DNA of 64,000 nt from Lojkania enalia (GCA_010094045.1 ML986691.1:30695-94694), one strand, 5' to 3'. Positions 24,238 to 37,542 are shown, counted from the first letter of the stretch. Translations and numbers: made by a program. Notes: a model not told the origin generated them from the letters alone.

Positions 24238-25110
24238 CTATTTATATGTTACTGTGAAATTTCTAGCGTTATGTCCAGGCTCGCTGCAGCGACTGCAGCG
24301 CTTCTGGTGCGGCGTGCTGACCTTTCTGCGCTTCCCACGTGCGCACACTTCATCTCCTAGCTACTTATCCACCTCTTTTTGAGCAGCCATCTCAGCGCAT
24401 TTAGCCTTATTAAGACAGCTTTGATACTGCAGAACCATTTTTTAATCGCCTTTTGCGCGGCGATAGAGCTTTATTTACTTCCTAAAGCTGACCAACCTGA
24501 CGCTGAAGCAGCGCACATGGGTAAGCCATCAGCGTAGCGCCTTTAGCAAGCGAATTGAGCGATTCATTGATCGCAGTAAGTGAGCTATCCTAATACCTAG
24601 CAATAGGATCTCGTATCAGCGTTGTTTAAGACCCTTGTTAGACGGCCTTGGTTGGTGTTTTTGACTTCCAGAGGCAACTAGCTGCTGCTAGCAGCGACGG
24701 AGTGCGAAGCTTAATATCGAGCTTTAATAGCAACTGATAACCTCAGGGTCTCCACAGAGAGCTTTTTGGTAGTCTTATTTTCGATAGAAGCATGTTTTTA
24801 ACTTAGGGATGCGATTAGTGAAGTTTTCTGGCTAGTTTTTGCTGATCAGGTCAGCTGAGCGAGCTCTGAGCAAATAGTTGACCGTATCTCGTACACTATC
24901 GGCTATAGGAGGATATCTACAAGATACAAGGTTTAGTATATGCTGAATAATAGTTAACTCCTCTAGCTTCATGGGCTTCTTTGAATTGGGCTCATAATCG
25001 CGTCGTGAAGGTCTTACCAGCGCATCGGTCTCTATGAGTAGTTTGGGAGATGCTATAGATAGCTGCAGCGCTTCATACGTTCTGAATTTTGCCTCAATTG
25101 ATATCTAAGA
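24238..25110 (-). mobile_element. Fot1/pogo-type transposon relic with the catalytic domain deleted
   Basis: Read on the minus strand. Near 25100-24960 is an N-terminal region leading to KKPMKLEELTIIQHIL. Then come YPPIADSVRDTVNYLL and NRIPKLKTCFYRK, DYQKALCGDPEVISC (about 24780), the CENP-B/Tc5-type DNA-binding part of Fot1-like transposases. Only some 10-20 codons later comes the C-terminal part: SLWKSKTPTKAV-like (LWKSKTPTKAV), AINESLNSLAKGA, LLQRQVGQL, then the zinc-knuckle-like CSRCSEPGHNARNF and a stop at 24238-24240. The roughly 250-residue DDE nuclease that normally lies between is missing. Several in-frame stops at former Gln or Trp codons fit RIP. Not able to transpose itself. Confidence 0.8.
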
Positions 25111-25618
25111 TATCCAGTAATATCTAACGTTCTTGATAGATTGATTGAGGTCGAGGTGGCTGCCGCATCGCGTTAACAGTATGTAGGGCATAACTTCTTC
25201 GCAAAAGTGAGCGACTCAATTGTGAACTATGTTATAAAACTTGTATATTCCTGGAGAACATTAATAGGCATTATATTAAATGCCAATACAATAATATAAA
25301 GGCATGTAATATACTTGTATATTCCAAAGTAGAAAGCATCCATCGTTCACATTACGCATTATAGTTGACGCCTATTCAAATAGGAGGTCATTTCATCCCA
25401 AGTTTCATAAAATACTCAGTACATTATCACCAACCAAATATTTACAGAGTACTGGGTGCGGAGTCTAGATTGATAAGCAACAATAGTCTGATAACCTCAC
25501 CAGCGCAAAAACCCTATGCACGCCTCCCTATTTCTTTGACTACCAAAGCCAAAACCAAAACAACTTTCGAAATGTCCGCCCGATGTTTTATACCCCTTAC
25601 GCTAATATTATCAACAAC
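25111..25618. other. Spacer with a 13-bp direct repeat
   Basis: ACTTGTATATTCC occurs at 25239-25251 and 25313-25325, with an imperfect palindrome GGCATT...AATGCC (25267-25284) between. Meaning unknown. It lies just beyond the N-terminal end of the Fot1 relic. Confidence 0.4.
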
Positions 25619-26694
25619 CTAATTGCGAGGGGGTCCTAGGATAGCCACGGGCAGCGTCTTCGTGCAATCCTTCAGACTATTAATATTATCTACACCAAGC
25701 AAGCTCATCTTGATATACGCCTTTGAATAATCCTCATTCCATTGCTGTTGGTTGCCCACAAAAGAAAGAAAATCAGCACTCATTCTCGGGTGTACTGACA
25801 ACACCTTGTCCGACGGCAAAACGAAAATTTCAGGGTTCTGCGGCTCTTGGAGAGTGTCGTTGTAGAATTCAACATCCCAGACGCCGGGCGTAGTGTCGAG
25901 AGGTTTGCCAGCCTGGGCGGTGTCGACGAAATGTTGCTTAGCAGAGGTGTGAGCGCCAAGTAGTGCAGCAAAGTCGCGAATTGAGAAACCCTTGCGTTCG
26001 AATAAGGTAATTAGATTATCGGCGGTATCGAACGGATTCGGGATAAGTCCGGTTGGAGCTGCTTGGGTAGCGTCTTTTCGGCCAACAAAGGTCCTAATAC
26101 GAGGGCCTAAGGGGCACGAAACTGTAGCATGGTTATGTGCATATTGGGCAAGATCGGCATATCCGACTCCGTAGTTCGATTGCACCCTGCGAAGTCTGTT
26201 ACGAATATCTTGCATGCCATTGTTCTCTTGGCGACCTATTTCGCCAAAGTCCATAAGGAGAGATCCATCGGCGCCACCATGGGTCTGGTCTTTATCCCAC
26301 GCGGCAGCATCATGGAATCCAAGGCGGATAGCGCTACGAGCAGCATCGTTGCATTGACCGTTGGACTCTTTAAAAATTTCTGTTAGTTCGGCGGATACAT
26401 CCCACCCTAGGAAAATGTTAGCTTGACAGAAGATGATGGGGTGGGAAATGACTTACAAACGCAGCAGGATTCAATGGCTGGCAGACAGATCAAAGGTTTA
26501 CTGGATCTCTCTGAAGACTGGGCGGACTTAAGACCATCAAGGATATCCTTAATAAGCTGACCCACAGCTGAGAGAACCCCCTGCAGTAGATCTTCGATCA
26601 AAGCCGGAGCAGCCTTACGTTGCTCCAAGGGTGTGGTCACTACGAGCAAGGCCAAAGACAGGAGTGGCAGAGCCACCGCGAACCTGTAGAGCAT
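25619..26694 (-). CDS. Secreted class II haem peroxidase (AA2, ascomycete type)
   Basis: Extracellular haem peroxidase of the family that includes lignin and manganese peroxidases. Two exons: 26694-26457 and 26406-25619, with a 50-bp intron (GTAAGT...CCTAG), giving 341 residues and the joined CCVWWDVSAELTEIF. The signal peptide is MLYRFAVALPLLSLALLVV. The distal haem side is IRLGFHDAAAW (catalytic Arg and His), followed by GGADGSLL (calcium region), the proximal-His helix ALLGAHTSAKQ and the TPGVWDVEFYNDTL block, then LPSDKVLSVHP. The two Glu that bind Mn in manganese peroxidases, just before the distal Arg, are not conserved here (CNDAARSAIRL), so a generic peroxidase is more likely. There is an unusual about 60-residue stretch between the signal peptide and the first Cys pair. 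Same strand as the AA9 gene. Confidence 0.9.
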
Positions 26695-26797
26695 GTCGAA
26701 GAAATAAGCGAACGGCTTATAACGAACGAATAAAATACACTACATAAACGAAGGAAGCCCGGTGCTGGGTAGATGTCATAGAGACCTGAAGAGCCCG

Positions 26798-26805
26798 TTT
26801 ATATA
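26798..26805 (-). promoter_or_regulatory. TATA box of the peroxidase gene
   Basis: TATATAAA on the minus strand, about 104 bp before the start codon. Plausible position for an inducible fungal promoter. Confidence 0.5.
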
Positions 26806-29800
26806 TTCTATCGGACTGTTCCAAACCTTAACTCGAAAGCCCCTGTGTTGATCCAATGCTTTATCCGTGAAGGCCACGAGCGGCCATTGAACATGGCTGG
26901 CGACGCTCCAGGAATAGTAGATTGCTCCTGGTAAACGGGAAGCCCAGGAAACATGCCTAGACCACTTATGCGCATTTCAATAACCGCCATGCCTTCAGGC
27001 ATCCCAATTAGTGAAATTCTTCGAGCCCACGTTGAAAAAGTAAGAGTCCGGTGCGCGATGTACTTGACTAGAGCCGAGGCCTACTATAATCCTCTGGGAT
27101 CTACCAAGCCATTATCCGCATGCCTATGGCTTGGTCCGAGTCCGAATCTGTGCTTCAGCCTTTTGGGGTTAATCTTCACCATACAGCCTTCCGGTCGTCT
27201 TCCACTTTTGGTATAGACCTAGAAGCATGATGCAAGGAGTAGTGGCATGGTTTAGCGATGTGCTAGTCATGCATTCAAGTATGCTTCGGGTGTTCTTGTA
27301 TATGCGCTGTCCTCAGCCAGCGCATCCTCATCGCTCTTCGTATCAAGATAAATTTTCGTAAAGGATCGACTAGAAAATTTCCTATCTAAGGAGGGCATCG
27401 TGCACAATCAGTGCGCCTCAGGCTTATGCACCTGCAGGGAGTAACATGACCAAAACACGGAACCCAGGAACACGGCGCTTTCATGTTATAACGATGGAGC
27501 TACAGGCTGACTAAGTAGCCTTACTATGGGTTCGTCGAACGATGAATTCATACCCGACACGCCTTTCTGTGGGAGATGACATGAGAAACCCACTCCTAAA
27601 AACAATTTAGACTTAACGGTTTTCTTCTCTCTAAAAATCGAGATAAATCCTCGGGAGGTTTTGTCAAATGTGTTTCGCTACTGGAGGTAGAGTGGCACCG
27701 CCTAATTAGGTACTATCACAGACAAATTTAGAAGGGAGCTCAATGACTCAGTTGGGCGACATGAAAATGGTTCTGAAAAGCGGTCAATGCCATTCTCCTC
27801 GCCGACTCCTCGATATTTTTCCTTCACCTCTTCGTCCGATGCTTGTACTTGTGATTTCGGGCGGCTTTCATGCAGAGCGTCGGCTAATGATATACTACGT
27901 AGGACGGATTACAGGTGGAGATTTGCTCAGCAAATCTGCGCATGTTCTCATTGCCTAGCCTTACATGATACATATATTATTCTGCAGACTTCATGTGCAA
28001 ACTGTAGACGCGCTACTCATTTGACCTTCAAGTTTTAGCGAGAATTCTTATCAGTTCGTTTCCGTGGTGCCTACATCGCTAGGCGGGATCTGCTTGGGAT
28101 GAAGCGGAGTCTTGGCATCAAGCCCACAGACGAGCTGAGATCTTGTCTAGTCAGCTAAAGGCTCTACTACCAATGGTGGAGATGCTGGACTAAACTATAG
28201 TAGAGTATTAAGATAAGTGCTAAATTTTACCCCTTGTCGCTAGACCTTCGGTGTCTGGTAGGCGAAACACTATTAACCATCTATACGTTTAATATAGAAG
28301 TACTGTGAGAGCTAAGGCGCCAAAATTTTGGTCGCTCAGATCAAGAGTTAGTAACTCTAATCTTCATTTTATTACACGGATCAATTCCCGGATCCAGACA
28401 CACATGAGCGAGCTAAAGCCCTTCGCCATCGCATCATTGGCGTCGCATTGAGGAAATTCTAGTGGAATCCATTCCTACTAAATTCATTGAAACTGCGGGT
28501 ACCCGGATATTCGGACATGTTGGGAAGAGGACTCAACCTCTACACTACTGCAAAAGGCTAGATCTTGCGAAACGCATGGGAACAAAGCATGATGCGAATA
28601 CGATATGCGCGTTGCTTAAAAAATGAAATTCCAAGTCTATGGGAACATTAGCTGAGGAAGTTGAATGACACATAAAGAAATTTATGCCGAAGTAGGACTA
28701 CTTTCGTCCATCAGCCACATGGCGTTATCAATAACATGTTGGTCGTACAGAGGCGTATATGATTTTCAGAAAGCGGATGCAATGCTGATCATTTCCGTAT
28801 ATGTTCCCGGCAGCATTGAATTCGTGTTGTGCTACATTGAAAACGTGCATTCCTAGAACAATGCTCGACATCAATTCGCTCGCTACCTGAATCTCGGTAA
28901 TCTTTAAGCGAAAATGAGGTTCGTAAATGATAAGAACACGTTGATTGTTTATTGGTGGGTATCTCGCATCGACACTATATTACTTTTCTCGATTCAATGT
29001 TCAAGGTAAAATTGTGTATGAACTCAGAGAGGCGTCCATTTGAGCATTTTAGTCGACATGATTGATACCTGAAATATCACTCCCGACACCTAATCGAGTT
29101 CCGATTAAATACACCGACAAGTTGCGGAAGCTGGATCAATACCTCATCAGCTTATTGTTGCATTTTAGACATGTAAACTCCCGCATTTCAATCATACGTT
29201 TCACGTTTGGGCCCTCGTTGAAGCTGCAAATCACTCTACCATTATAGATGATAAATATTCAGGATAATAGCATGATCCATTAATCGTCCAGTAAATCACT
29301 ATATTAGAATCAGTTGAAGTCCACATTCCGACGCCAAACTATCTTTTCCAACAAGGTTCCAACGCTTATTTTGTCACGTGTTCGCCGACTAGAATATAGT
29401 CTCCTACAAGGAAGTCTCTATATACGACCTTATGATTACCCTCTCAATCAATCAACGCATCCTCGCAACATATATAAGTTATTATCTATTCAGTAGAAAC
29501 AGTCCTTTCCACGTTATGCACTTGCAGACCTATCGGCCGAGCAAATGGCTCCTAAATTTGGATGACACTCCCTAACTGTTGGCACGGCTGGGAGTTGAAT
29601 GCCCCGTCTGTGGTGACTCTGTTCTGAGATTTCCCATTCAGGTGGGCCGGACGTAGATTGACTAAACACATCCATTGTATATCCTATCTTAAGATAGCTG
29701 TTCCGACTCGAAAAGCAGACAGCTAGCTGGTGGATATCAGGGGGGTCTTGTTATGTCGACGTGGTTCAATTGGACTACGCGTTCGACCATGAAGACAGCG

Positions 29801-30389
29801 GTAGCCTACGCCCAGCATAGAATCATCACGTATGTGAGATATCCCGAACTCTTAGTGAACTTGGTCTTATTCTTCCTTATCTCCTTTATCTGTTTTTCTA
29901 AGAGTATGTCCTAGTCCGAACTTTGTTTCTAATATCTCTTCTTCCATAGAACTTTCGGTGATGACTTACCCAATTAGCCTCATGATCTGCAAGCATTTCC
30001 AGTCCTCCTGCAAGGCATGTAGTATATTATCACCTAGCAGTACTTATTGTCGATGGCTAGATTCCGTTTTCCTGATTCCTACCTCCAGTCTTTCGGTCCT
30101 CGCCTTGCGGGCTCCATTATTGCCCTTCACGAGATGATCAAGTGCGTAAATTGTAAAGCCGACTCCAAAAATGACTACGAAAAAAAAAAAAAAGAACCCG
30201 GAAGAAGATTATGAGGCCGCAGTTGTATGCACTAATTTGAACATGCTAGAATACGACTTTAACATCGTATATTTCAGTCTTTCCGTAGTAAACACCTTTG
30301 ATATATAGCTAAGGGATAACTCCCAGGAAACTGCCCATAGGACCATTAATAAGGCTACCGCAAGTTTGTCGCACCATTTTGTTGCTAAA
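26806..30389. other. Gene-empty stretch
   Basis: No supported gene in 3.6 kb. It contains a small Cys-rich frame at 27787-28038 (see findings) and an A-run at about 30180-30193. Confidence 0.5.
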
Positions 30390-30850
30390 AAAAACTCTCA
30401 AGCAGCTTCTCAACGACAATATTCTGGCGCTCTCGTTCCTCGATTTCCTCGGCGAATGTCACCAGTCGATTTGCGATGTAATAGACGCGATCTCGTGACA
30501 TACGTCGCGCCTTTCAGTGCTCTTGAAGTCTTCGACTAACGAGTCAAGATCCACGTCCTGAATATAGTATTACATTTCTTCCACGAGGACTGGCTTAAAA
30601 ATCATTATCTTGTAGTTGGAAGGACTAAACGTCTTTACCCATGTGTCAAATGCTATTCTCAGGTCGTTATAGTCCCTGACACTCATACCCTAGGCTTCTG
30701 CGACCCTACCGGCGACTAATTCTACCTTATGTACATTGATAAAATGTACACCGCGAATTTTCTCTTACCGGAAAATTCTTGTAAGACCATGTTTTCAACT
30801 CCTTTTGTACTTCTTGGTATTCTTTGATTGTATTCCGGTACCAACTGTAT
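30390..30850 (-). pseudogene. Coding relic of an unrecognised protein
   Basis: On the minus strand a good peptide runs from WYRNTIKEYQEVQKELKTW (about 30843), through a frameshift, into VHFINVHKVELVAGRVAEA, a TAG, GMSVRDYNDLRIAFDTWVKT, IMIFKPVLVEEM, a TAA, YYIQDVDLDSLVEDFKSTE and CHEIASITSQIDW, then a TGA. About 140 codons hold only three stops and one frameshift, in a region where other frames are stop-dense. The stops are where Gln codons would be expected. I do not recognise the family and find no sister copy in the window. Confidence 0.5.
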
Positions 30851-33800
30851 AGTAATCTTGTAAATATGTATGGTATAATTGCGTATAGAGGAAATGGGAA
30901 AACAAGCTACAAGTCAATAGTCTAATCAAGGATAAAAAGCGTGTCGCCCATGGAGTTGGCACAAAGATTAACAAATACTGCCCTAGCTATATCGTAGGGG
31001 ATCTCCATAACACATTAATCTACGAATCAACTCCGATATAAAGTGCAATGATGAGTGCGAAGTATCGGACATAGAAACTCGCTCAAATAACCGGTCAATA
31101 GAGGTTAGATTCACCGAAGAGATGACAAGGCTGAAAGGATTGCGCAGCGTGGTGATTCCTGTGCTGATGAAGCGTGTGGAAGGGGTGTTCCTCATCAAGA
31201 TATCTATAACTATTAATAAACTTTAAAGTGTTTCCAAAAAGCATTAAGGTGCTAATTGATATTGAAATTTTGGGTTAATTTCCCTTCCGATCCGGAAGTT
31301 AAATTCGTGGGAAATTTCAATTGCACCTGCACCGCTCGCACGAGACGAAGATTCCACTTTGTCTAAGCAAGAATTGTCCTGTTAATTTATCAAGCTACCT
31401 TGCCTAACCTTTTCACTCATCTAAGCATTCCAACCGATAAATGGGGTGCCAAAATGGTGGCTCAGTGAGACAACCTCCGCAATTACTTAGAATTTTTAGA
31501 CTTTGCAAGACTATATCAACGTGAGACCATCTTCAAGCTCTAATTAGGCAAGTATAGGCGCCGAGGACGAGGAATTTCAGCCTTGTGGCACCGAACTCAT
31601 GCACCTTCGCTAAACTTTAATACTTCGAAGACAGCTAATTTGCGCCCTCCTGGCCCTCAATCACTAGCTAAGAGTTTGTTCAACTATTCGGCATTACTTT
31701 TATGGAAGCTTGCATAATGCGAGTATTCTAAAAAGGGCGAACAAACAGCTGTTGAGCAGCCACAAGGCGGCCACCGCAATGTAGTCATGTTACGTTGCTT
31801 AAAGTCGCGGCATAGCTCCTACAATATCGATAATCGAATTCATTTTATCAGATACTCTTACAGGATTTATTATATCTCCCTCGAAATTGTTAGGCATTAA
31901 GGTAGTAGGGAATCAAGGCAGAGGGACTTTCTAATACATACTTTCGTATGTCTTGCACTGTAGAGCTCAAGGCGTGGACGACCGATTTTATATCGGATTC
32001 TTAGAAAATTCAGAGAACAATAATTCTGTCTTCATGCATTTCTTAACCAATATCATATTCTTCGCCTTACGGTTGGTGCAATAGAAATTGTTCAACATCA
32101 AAAATGGTATAAAGCACTCTTCAACAGTCTAGACGTGTTGCGGTGCTATTCTAGCCATCAGCCCTGTAAGGCTATATAAGATGCAATTCCTATGGAGAAC
32201 TAGCCTTAATATTAAGTGATACTAGGACGGACACTATTAACAGCCTTGATCCTCCATGGATATCAATCAAGGCAGCTGCCCTCCTCATCTATCCTAATAC
32301 CTTACAAACCCCAAAGCAGCGGATGCAATGCTGGAGGGACTATGGAGACGCTGATGGTAGCGGTTTCCAAACATGTCCTGCATCAACCAGCCTAATTCTA
32401 TTTCGTTATAACTTCTCAGAAGGGCAAGTTTGTTGCCCAAACAGACGCGGGGGTGAGTTAGAGCATCAAGATAATCCTAGATTATAAGTAAGCGGTGTAT
32501 ATAGAAGCTTGTGGTGATGATGACTTCTTTGGCGCACAAGACAGCGACGGGGGAACAGGGTGCTGGCCTGAGGCAAGTTAATCTCTTACACTGATTCCTC
32601 CCTCAACTATCATAGAATTCCAATCTTGCTGCATGTGCTTCATCTTACGATCTCTCATCTTTAACTACAGCAGCATCACAGATTCAGGCAACTACTACAG
32701 GACTTGCGACGCTAACAATAACCCAGATATTTGCGCAAATAATCGCTAAATAGGCCAGTGTCGCCACATCTACCAAAATTTTATCGCTGATATAGCATAC
32801 AATCTCAAGAAATTGGAATGCGACATTAACAAATGCCGTATCCCCTGCTCAATTTACTGGGTTAGCAACCATAAGTATGAGCGGGGTGTCTTGAGCGATG
32901 TTGATATCTATTCTATTAATGCATTTATAAGATTTCGTACGAGTCCATGATAGCGAGGAAGTTCCCAAGATATTTCAGAAATACATTGGTAGGATGTCTA
33001 CACGAACTCACGCTATACAAAGCATCTATGTCCATTTTTCCAAGAAAAATCCTCTTTTGCCAAATACATCTCTCAATACATCTAAGATTTCCATGCTTCG
33101 ATGATGGACTTCGTGCCAGACTCCCTATGGTTCAGCATAATTCAATAGCGCTTTCTCGCAATTGTTGCTAATGTAAGTCTAGTTTATAGCGGTGTCCCAC
33201 AGCATAGAAAATTAGAGGTATGCCGTATCTAAGTGAGAGCCATCTTTCTGTAATTGTAATCCCAAATGTAGACTATGTGTGCGCGGTGCGTGCTATGTCA
33301 CACTATCCAACTACAGCCGTCTTGAAATATTTCAGTACATTAATGCACCGATGTCTTGATGATTTCTCGGGGGCATGAATAGAAGATGCGAGGGAATGAT
33401 ATTGTTCATTCACTCAGATAACCGGAATCAGACCATATTGCTCCAAAACGAGAATATATATCAGTTCTCTTAGGTCTCAATTTTATACTTTTTTACGACT
33501 CGAAATAATTTCTTGATAACAATATCATATTGCAGTCAGAATATCACCCAGTTTTCTATTATATCATCATGCATCTCATCACCCACATCAAATATGCAGC
33601 AATGAGCTACGCACTCCTCCACACTACCCTGGCATCTTTTCGGCCTACGGAGATACATTTGCCCTAAATCTTCCAACTACAAAGACCCGCAAAAGTACTA
33701 ATGTAACTCCACCTATTTTCATGCTTTTCAGTTCAATCTTCTACGTCATGAAATTAGAGAACGGGAAACTGGTTAAATTCTGGTTCCCCGATATCATTCG

Positions 33801-36800
33801 CCTCCGGGTCGCGAATTCGCGCGTTCAAGGCATCTAATTTAGGTACTAGAATGAGGAAACGAAGAGAATAAATTGGGATGGTCCATTAGCTAATGAGGTC
33901 GCGGAACTGCATCGGGGCGTTAGCAGTAGTTTTATAGAAGTAACGAGCGATAAACTACCGCATGAAGGATAGAATCTAAAACCAGTACGCATATGGGTTG
34001 AGGGCGAGGAAGCTGGGGATGAGTAGAGGGGGAGCATTACTGGAGGACCGGATTTAGTCGATGAACAGAGTGGTTTACGCTAGGGAGACCTTAGCAGGTC
34101 CATACGGGTAGATTAAACCCAATGGTATGGATGATATCACGTTCCATATGAGTTTCTCGATGAGCGACCGCATCGATTTTAGGCAATTTGTTTGATATTG
34201 TGTATCATGAATTGTAGCTGAAATCAGTCTCCGCCGCTTTGGTGTATCCTTCTCTTTTCTAATTTCGCTTTCATTCACTCTTCTACTCTACCAATATAAA
34301 TTTTTCGTGCTTTCTTCTATAATATGATCTAAAAAACCACTTCGTAAAATTAAATTCGTCTCAAACCTCGAGCTTATTAGGTACTGATTAAATTTCTTCA
34401 AGCGTTTGTTAAACCAAGGTCTCACCTAGTTGTTCTGTTTAATGTTAGCTTCAACTAATTCAGATATCAGAAGTGTAGTTAAATAGTATGAGCTTTAGCT
34501 AGTGAGATTTTGCAGTCAAGGATTATTATACTCAATAGAGAGGCGTTCTCTAGGGCTAGCTTTGGCTTTTGATTGCGCTTATTTTACCAGAATTCTATGT
34601 TCCTATATGAGTGGTACCCGTCGTCTAGATATTCGTCTTGGCTTTTGTTCCTCTATTTTATTTACATTTGCTCTTTTATTTTATCTTTGTAGATAATCGA
34701 GCAAAATGCCTTCCTTTTATTCGGCTTCGTTAAAATTAAAAAGATATAGAGGTATAAATTAATAATAAGGTATTTGGAGTTTCAGGTTATGGAATGAGAA
34801 AGGCTCTTTGCGAGCGTCTCTTATAGATATCTTTTTGGTGAACTAGATAAATTTTCAGAGCAGAGACACGGTACAACATCTCATAGTACCATGCTTGCGC
34901 TGTGAAGGGTTGTGTATAGCAGCCCTTTTTGGTTGCTGAAGTTTGGCTACTGTTCTTGATATAATTTTTGTCATGGGGATTTTTGGCTAGTCTGCCGAGC
35001 TGTATCAGATATCGACGTACGATATCACGGTCGATATCACGCTGGATATCAGCTGATATACCCCTTTTTCATGTACATAAATATGGCCCGCTGTCCATCT
35101 TCAATCAACCAGTTCAGCTCCTCATCTCCCTCCCTGAGACAAGATTCGCCTCTCACCACAATTTTAGTGTCTCAAGAGTTGGTAAGCCACCTTCCCTATT
35201 ATAATAGTTATACTCACAACTCAGCCGGTCGTAGCTAAGGCTGGGATGATACATGAACAGTTGTTTTTTATATATTCCCCTTCCTTCTATATTAGTCTAT
35301 TTCCGATTGTATATATATATGAATAGTCTACATAACACTTTGTGTTGGGGACATAAAACGAGAACAATCTACCTTCCATATACTGCAACACACTTGCCTG
35401 CTTCCTATCATTCCGGAAGGGATGGCGTTTCATGATAGTTGCGATGGGTAAGTCCTCAATTCATACTCAGGTAGATGCTGGGCTCACTGACGACACTTAG
35501 GGAATGGAGTTATGGCCGATTAAGCTATTCTTTACCAAATTTATTCCTACCCTGATTAAATGGAGCATTCACGATGTAGAATCACTCCTGTCCGTAGCCT
35601 AGGTTAGGAACGGATACATCAGGTTACTTCGATGTGCCTCCAAGTGACATCATCTAAGTCGGGATGCTAATTTGTAGTATTTCAATTAAGTATATTATTA
35701 TTATTAAACCTTTAAGTCGATTTTAAAACAATAGGGAGGACACTATCCAATTTTATATCATCGATTAACCATCTTGTGGTAGCAGTCATGCTACTATAAC
35801 ATGTTCTAGTCAAACAACGACGGCTCATAAACCACCTTTACTCCGAAGAAAGCATAGAGCCGAATTTTTGAATTCCTATAATATGTCGCGGTGATATTTT
35901 TGAGCGCGGAGTTTAGGGTCGTTAAATGAATCCATTTTTTTTATATCCTCATGAATTTATTCTCTTATTCGTGTATCCTGGAGCTCATAGAAGTGCTCTA
36001 GATACAGCTCCTAACTAACTCAAGCTATCTCCCTCACAATGTCAATTACCCCTTCGTTCAACTTCCTCGAAGCTCTTATATCCGTAATCTTCCAGGTAGC
36101 AGCGGCAACATGCTAATGCGGCCAATACACAATATATTTAGCTATTACCTCAATAAAACCTATCCTGGGTCATTCGGCCCACCATCGTGGTTCCCATTGC
36201 CCAAATCGCTAAACCAGGCTTTTATGCGATGACTGCAAAGTTCTTTGATGCGAGGATCGTTGCTGGAGGCTATGGTCAAGGTGCCAGTAATAGAGACTTA
36301 GTCTTGAGTCTTAGAGTCTTGGAAGGTAAGTTGGACCTACTTGTTTTCGGACAGGCGGGAAAACTTGCGGGAGTGCGTATTAGCGATGAATAGGAAGTCG
36401 GGTTGCTGCATTTGGCGATGCCTATTGATCGGCCAACGGACTTGAAAGGTTAATCTTTGTGAACGTAGCTGCGACGTAGGGGCAGATTAACCAGGAGGTT
36501 TCAACCGAAAGGGTACGTCCTACCAATGAGATGGGGGATGACATTTCAGCCGATCCAACATAAAGCACATTGAATAGCCCATGCGGGTTGAACGAGGCGC
36601 AGATCTGCATCGGTATATACATTGCATCAATTAAATAAGCGGAATAGGCTTTTATATATATGTATTAGTTTCATATACCATACCTCCCTTCTATCACCAC
36701 GTAGGCTAGGAGAATATCGTGTCACATGAGAGCGTGAGAAAATCGCGTTCGGAGCCTGGTTTCGGGAGCGGGGAAGACCCACTCAGATCAAAACTCGGAA

Positions 36801-37542
36801 CTAACATAATTAAAAGTTTCCAGTGGCCAAATCATGGATCCGGTTTGAGACCCTTACCTGTCTCGGAGAAATCGGCCCGCCTAACTGGGCTGAGTAAGAT
36901 CGTGGGAGGCTCCCCGCGTTTCCCCGAGTCTCCACGCGCGTGACGTTCACATCGGCGGAAATGGGTGAGCGACCCCGACCCCGACCCCGACCTTCAACAC
37001 TACACGTATTTGTACTATATCATATTCTTACGGACCATATTTGCTTACATCGGTGGATTTCGGTACGTAGTCGCCGACGGAACTGGAGTTAACGGAGAAG
37101 CCGAGCCGACGTCCAGCCATTTATGCAAATCTTCAAACACTATGGCGAAAACCATCTCATCATATAAAATCCATTATCTGTGTAAAAAGAGTATCCACAG
37201 GAATTATTAGGTAAGGAGGCGGGCAGTCTTCATGTCCAACTTCGCAGGTCGATCCGCTCCAACCCCGTTCGTGCTTCGGGTCTCCGCAGACAGCTCGCCA
37301 ACGGCATCAGCCGTCAGGGGCATTTGAGAAGCCGCCATAGGAACCCGTGGACGACTATACGACAGCGTGGAGGATTCCGAGACCAGACTGCGAAGTTGGA
37401 TCGAAGGAAGATGTTGTAGGCTGCGCGGGTACGTATATAAGCACTGACTACGCGTGAAAAAACTTTACTATCAAAACCATCAACAACTGCATCTACATCA
37501 CGATTCATCAGCTCAATATCTTCAAACGTCCACACTGCCGCG
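30851..37542. other. Long gene-empty stretch
   Basis: 6.7 kb without a supported gene. Noted inside: splice-like signals at about 35080-35560 (see findings), a possible minus-strand shred at 36422-36622, and a short GACCCC tandem (about 36970-36992). Confidence 0.5.

Noticed and set aside
36422..36622. 66-codon minus-strand frame with peptide-like sequence
   Set aside because: Could be part of a dead gene (NAATRLPIHR follows it in another frame), but I could not name a family or extend it.
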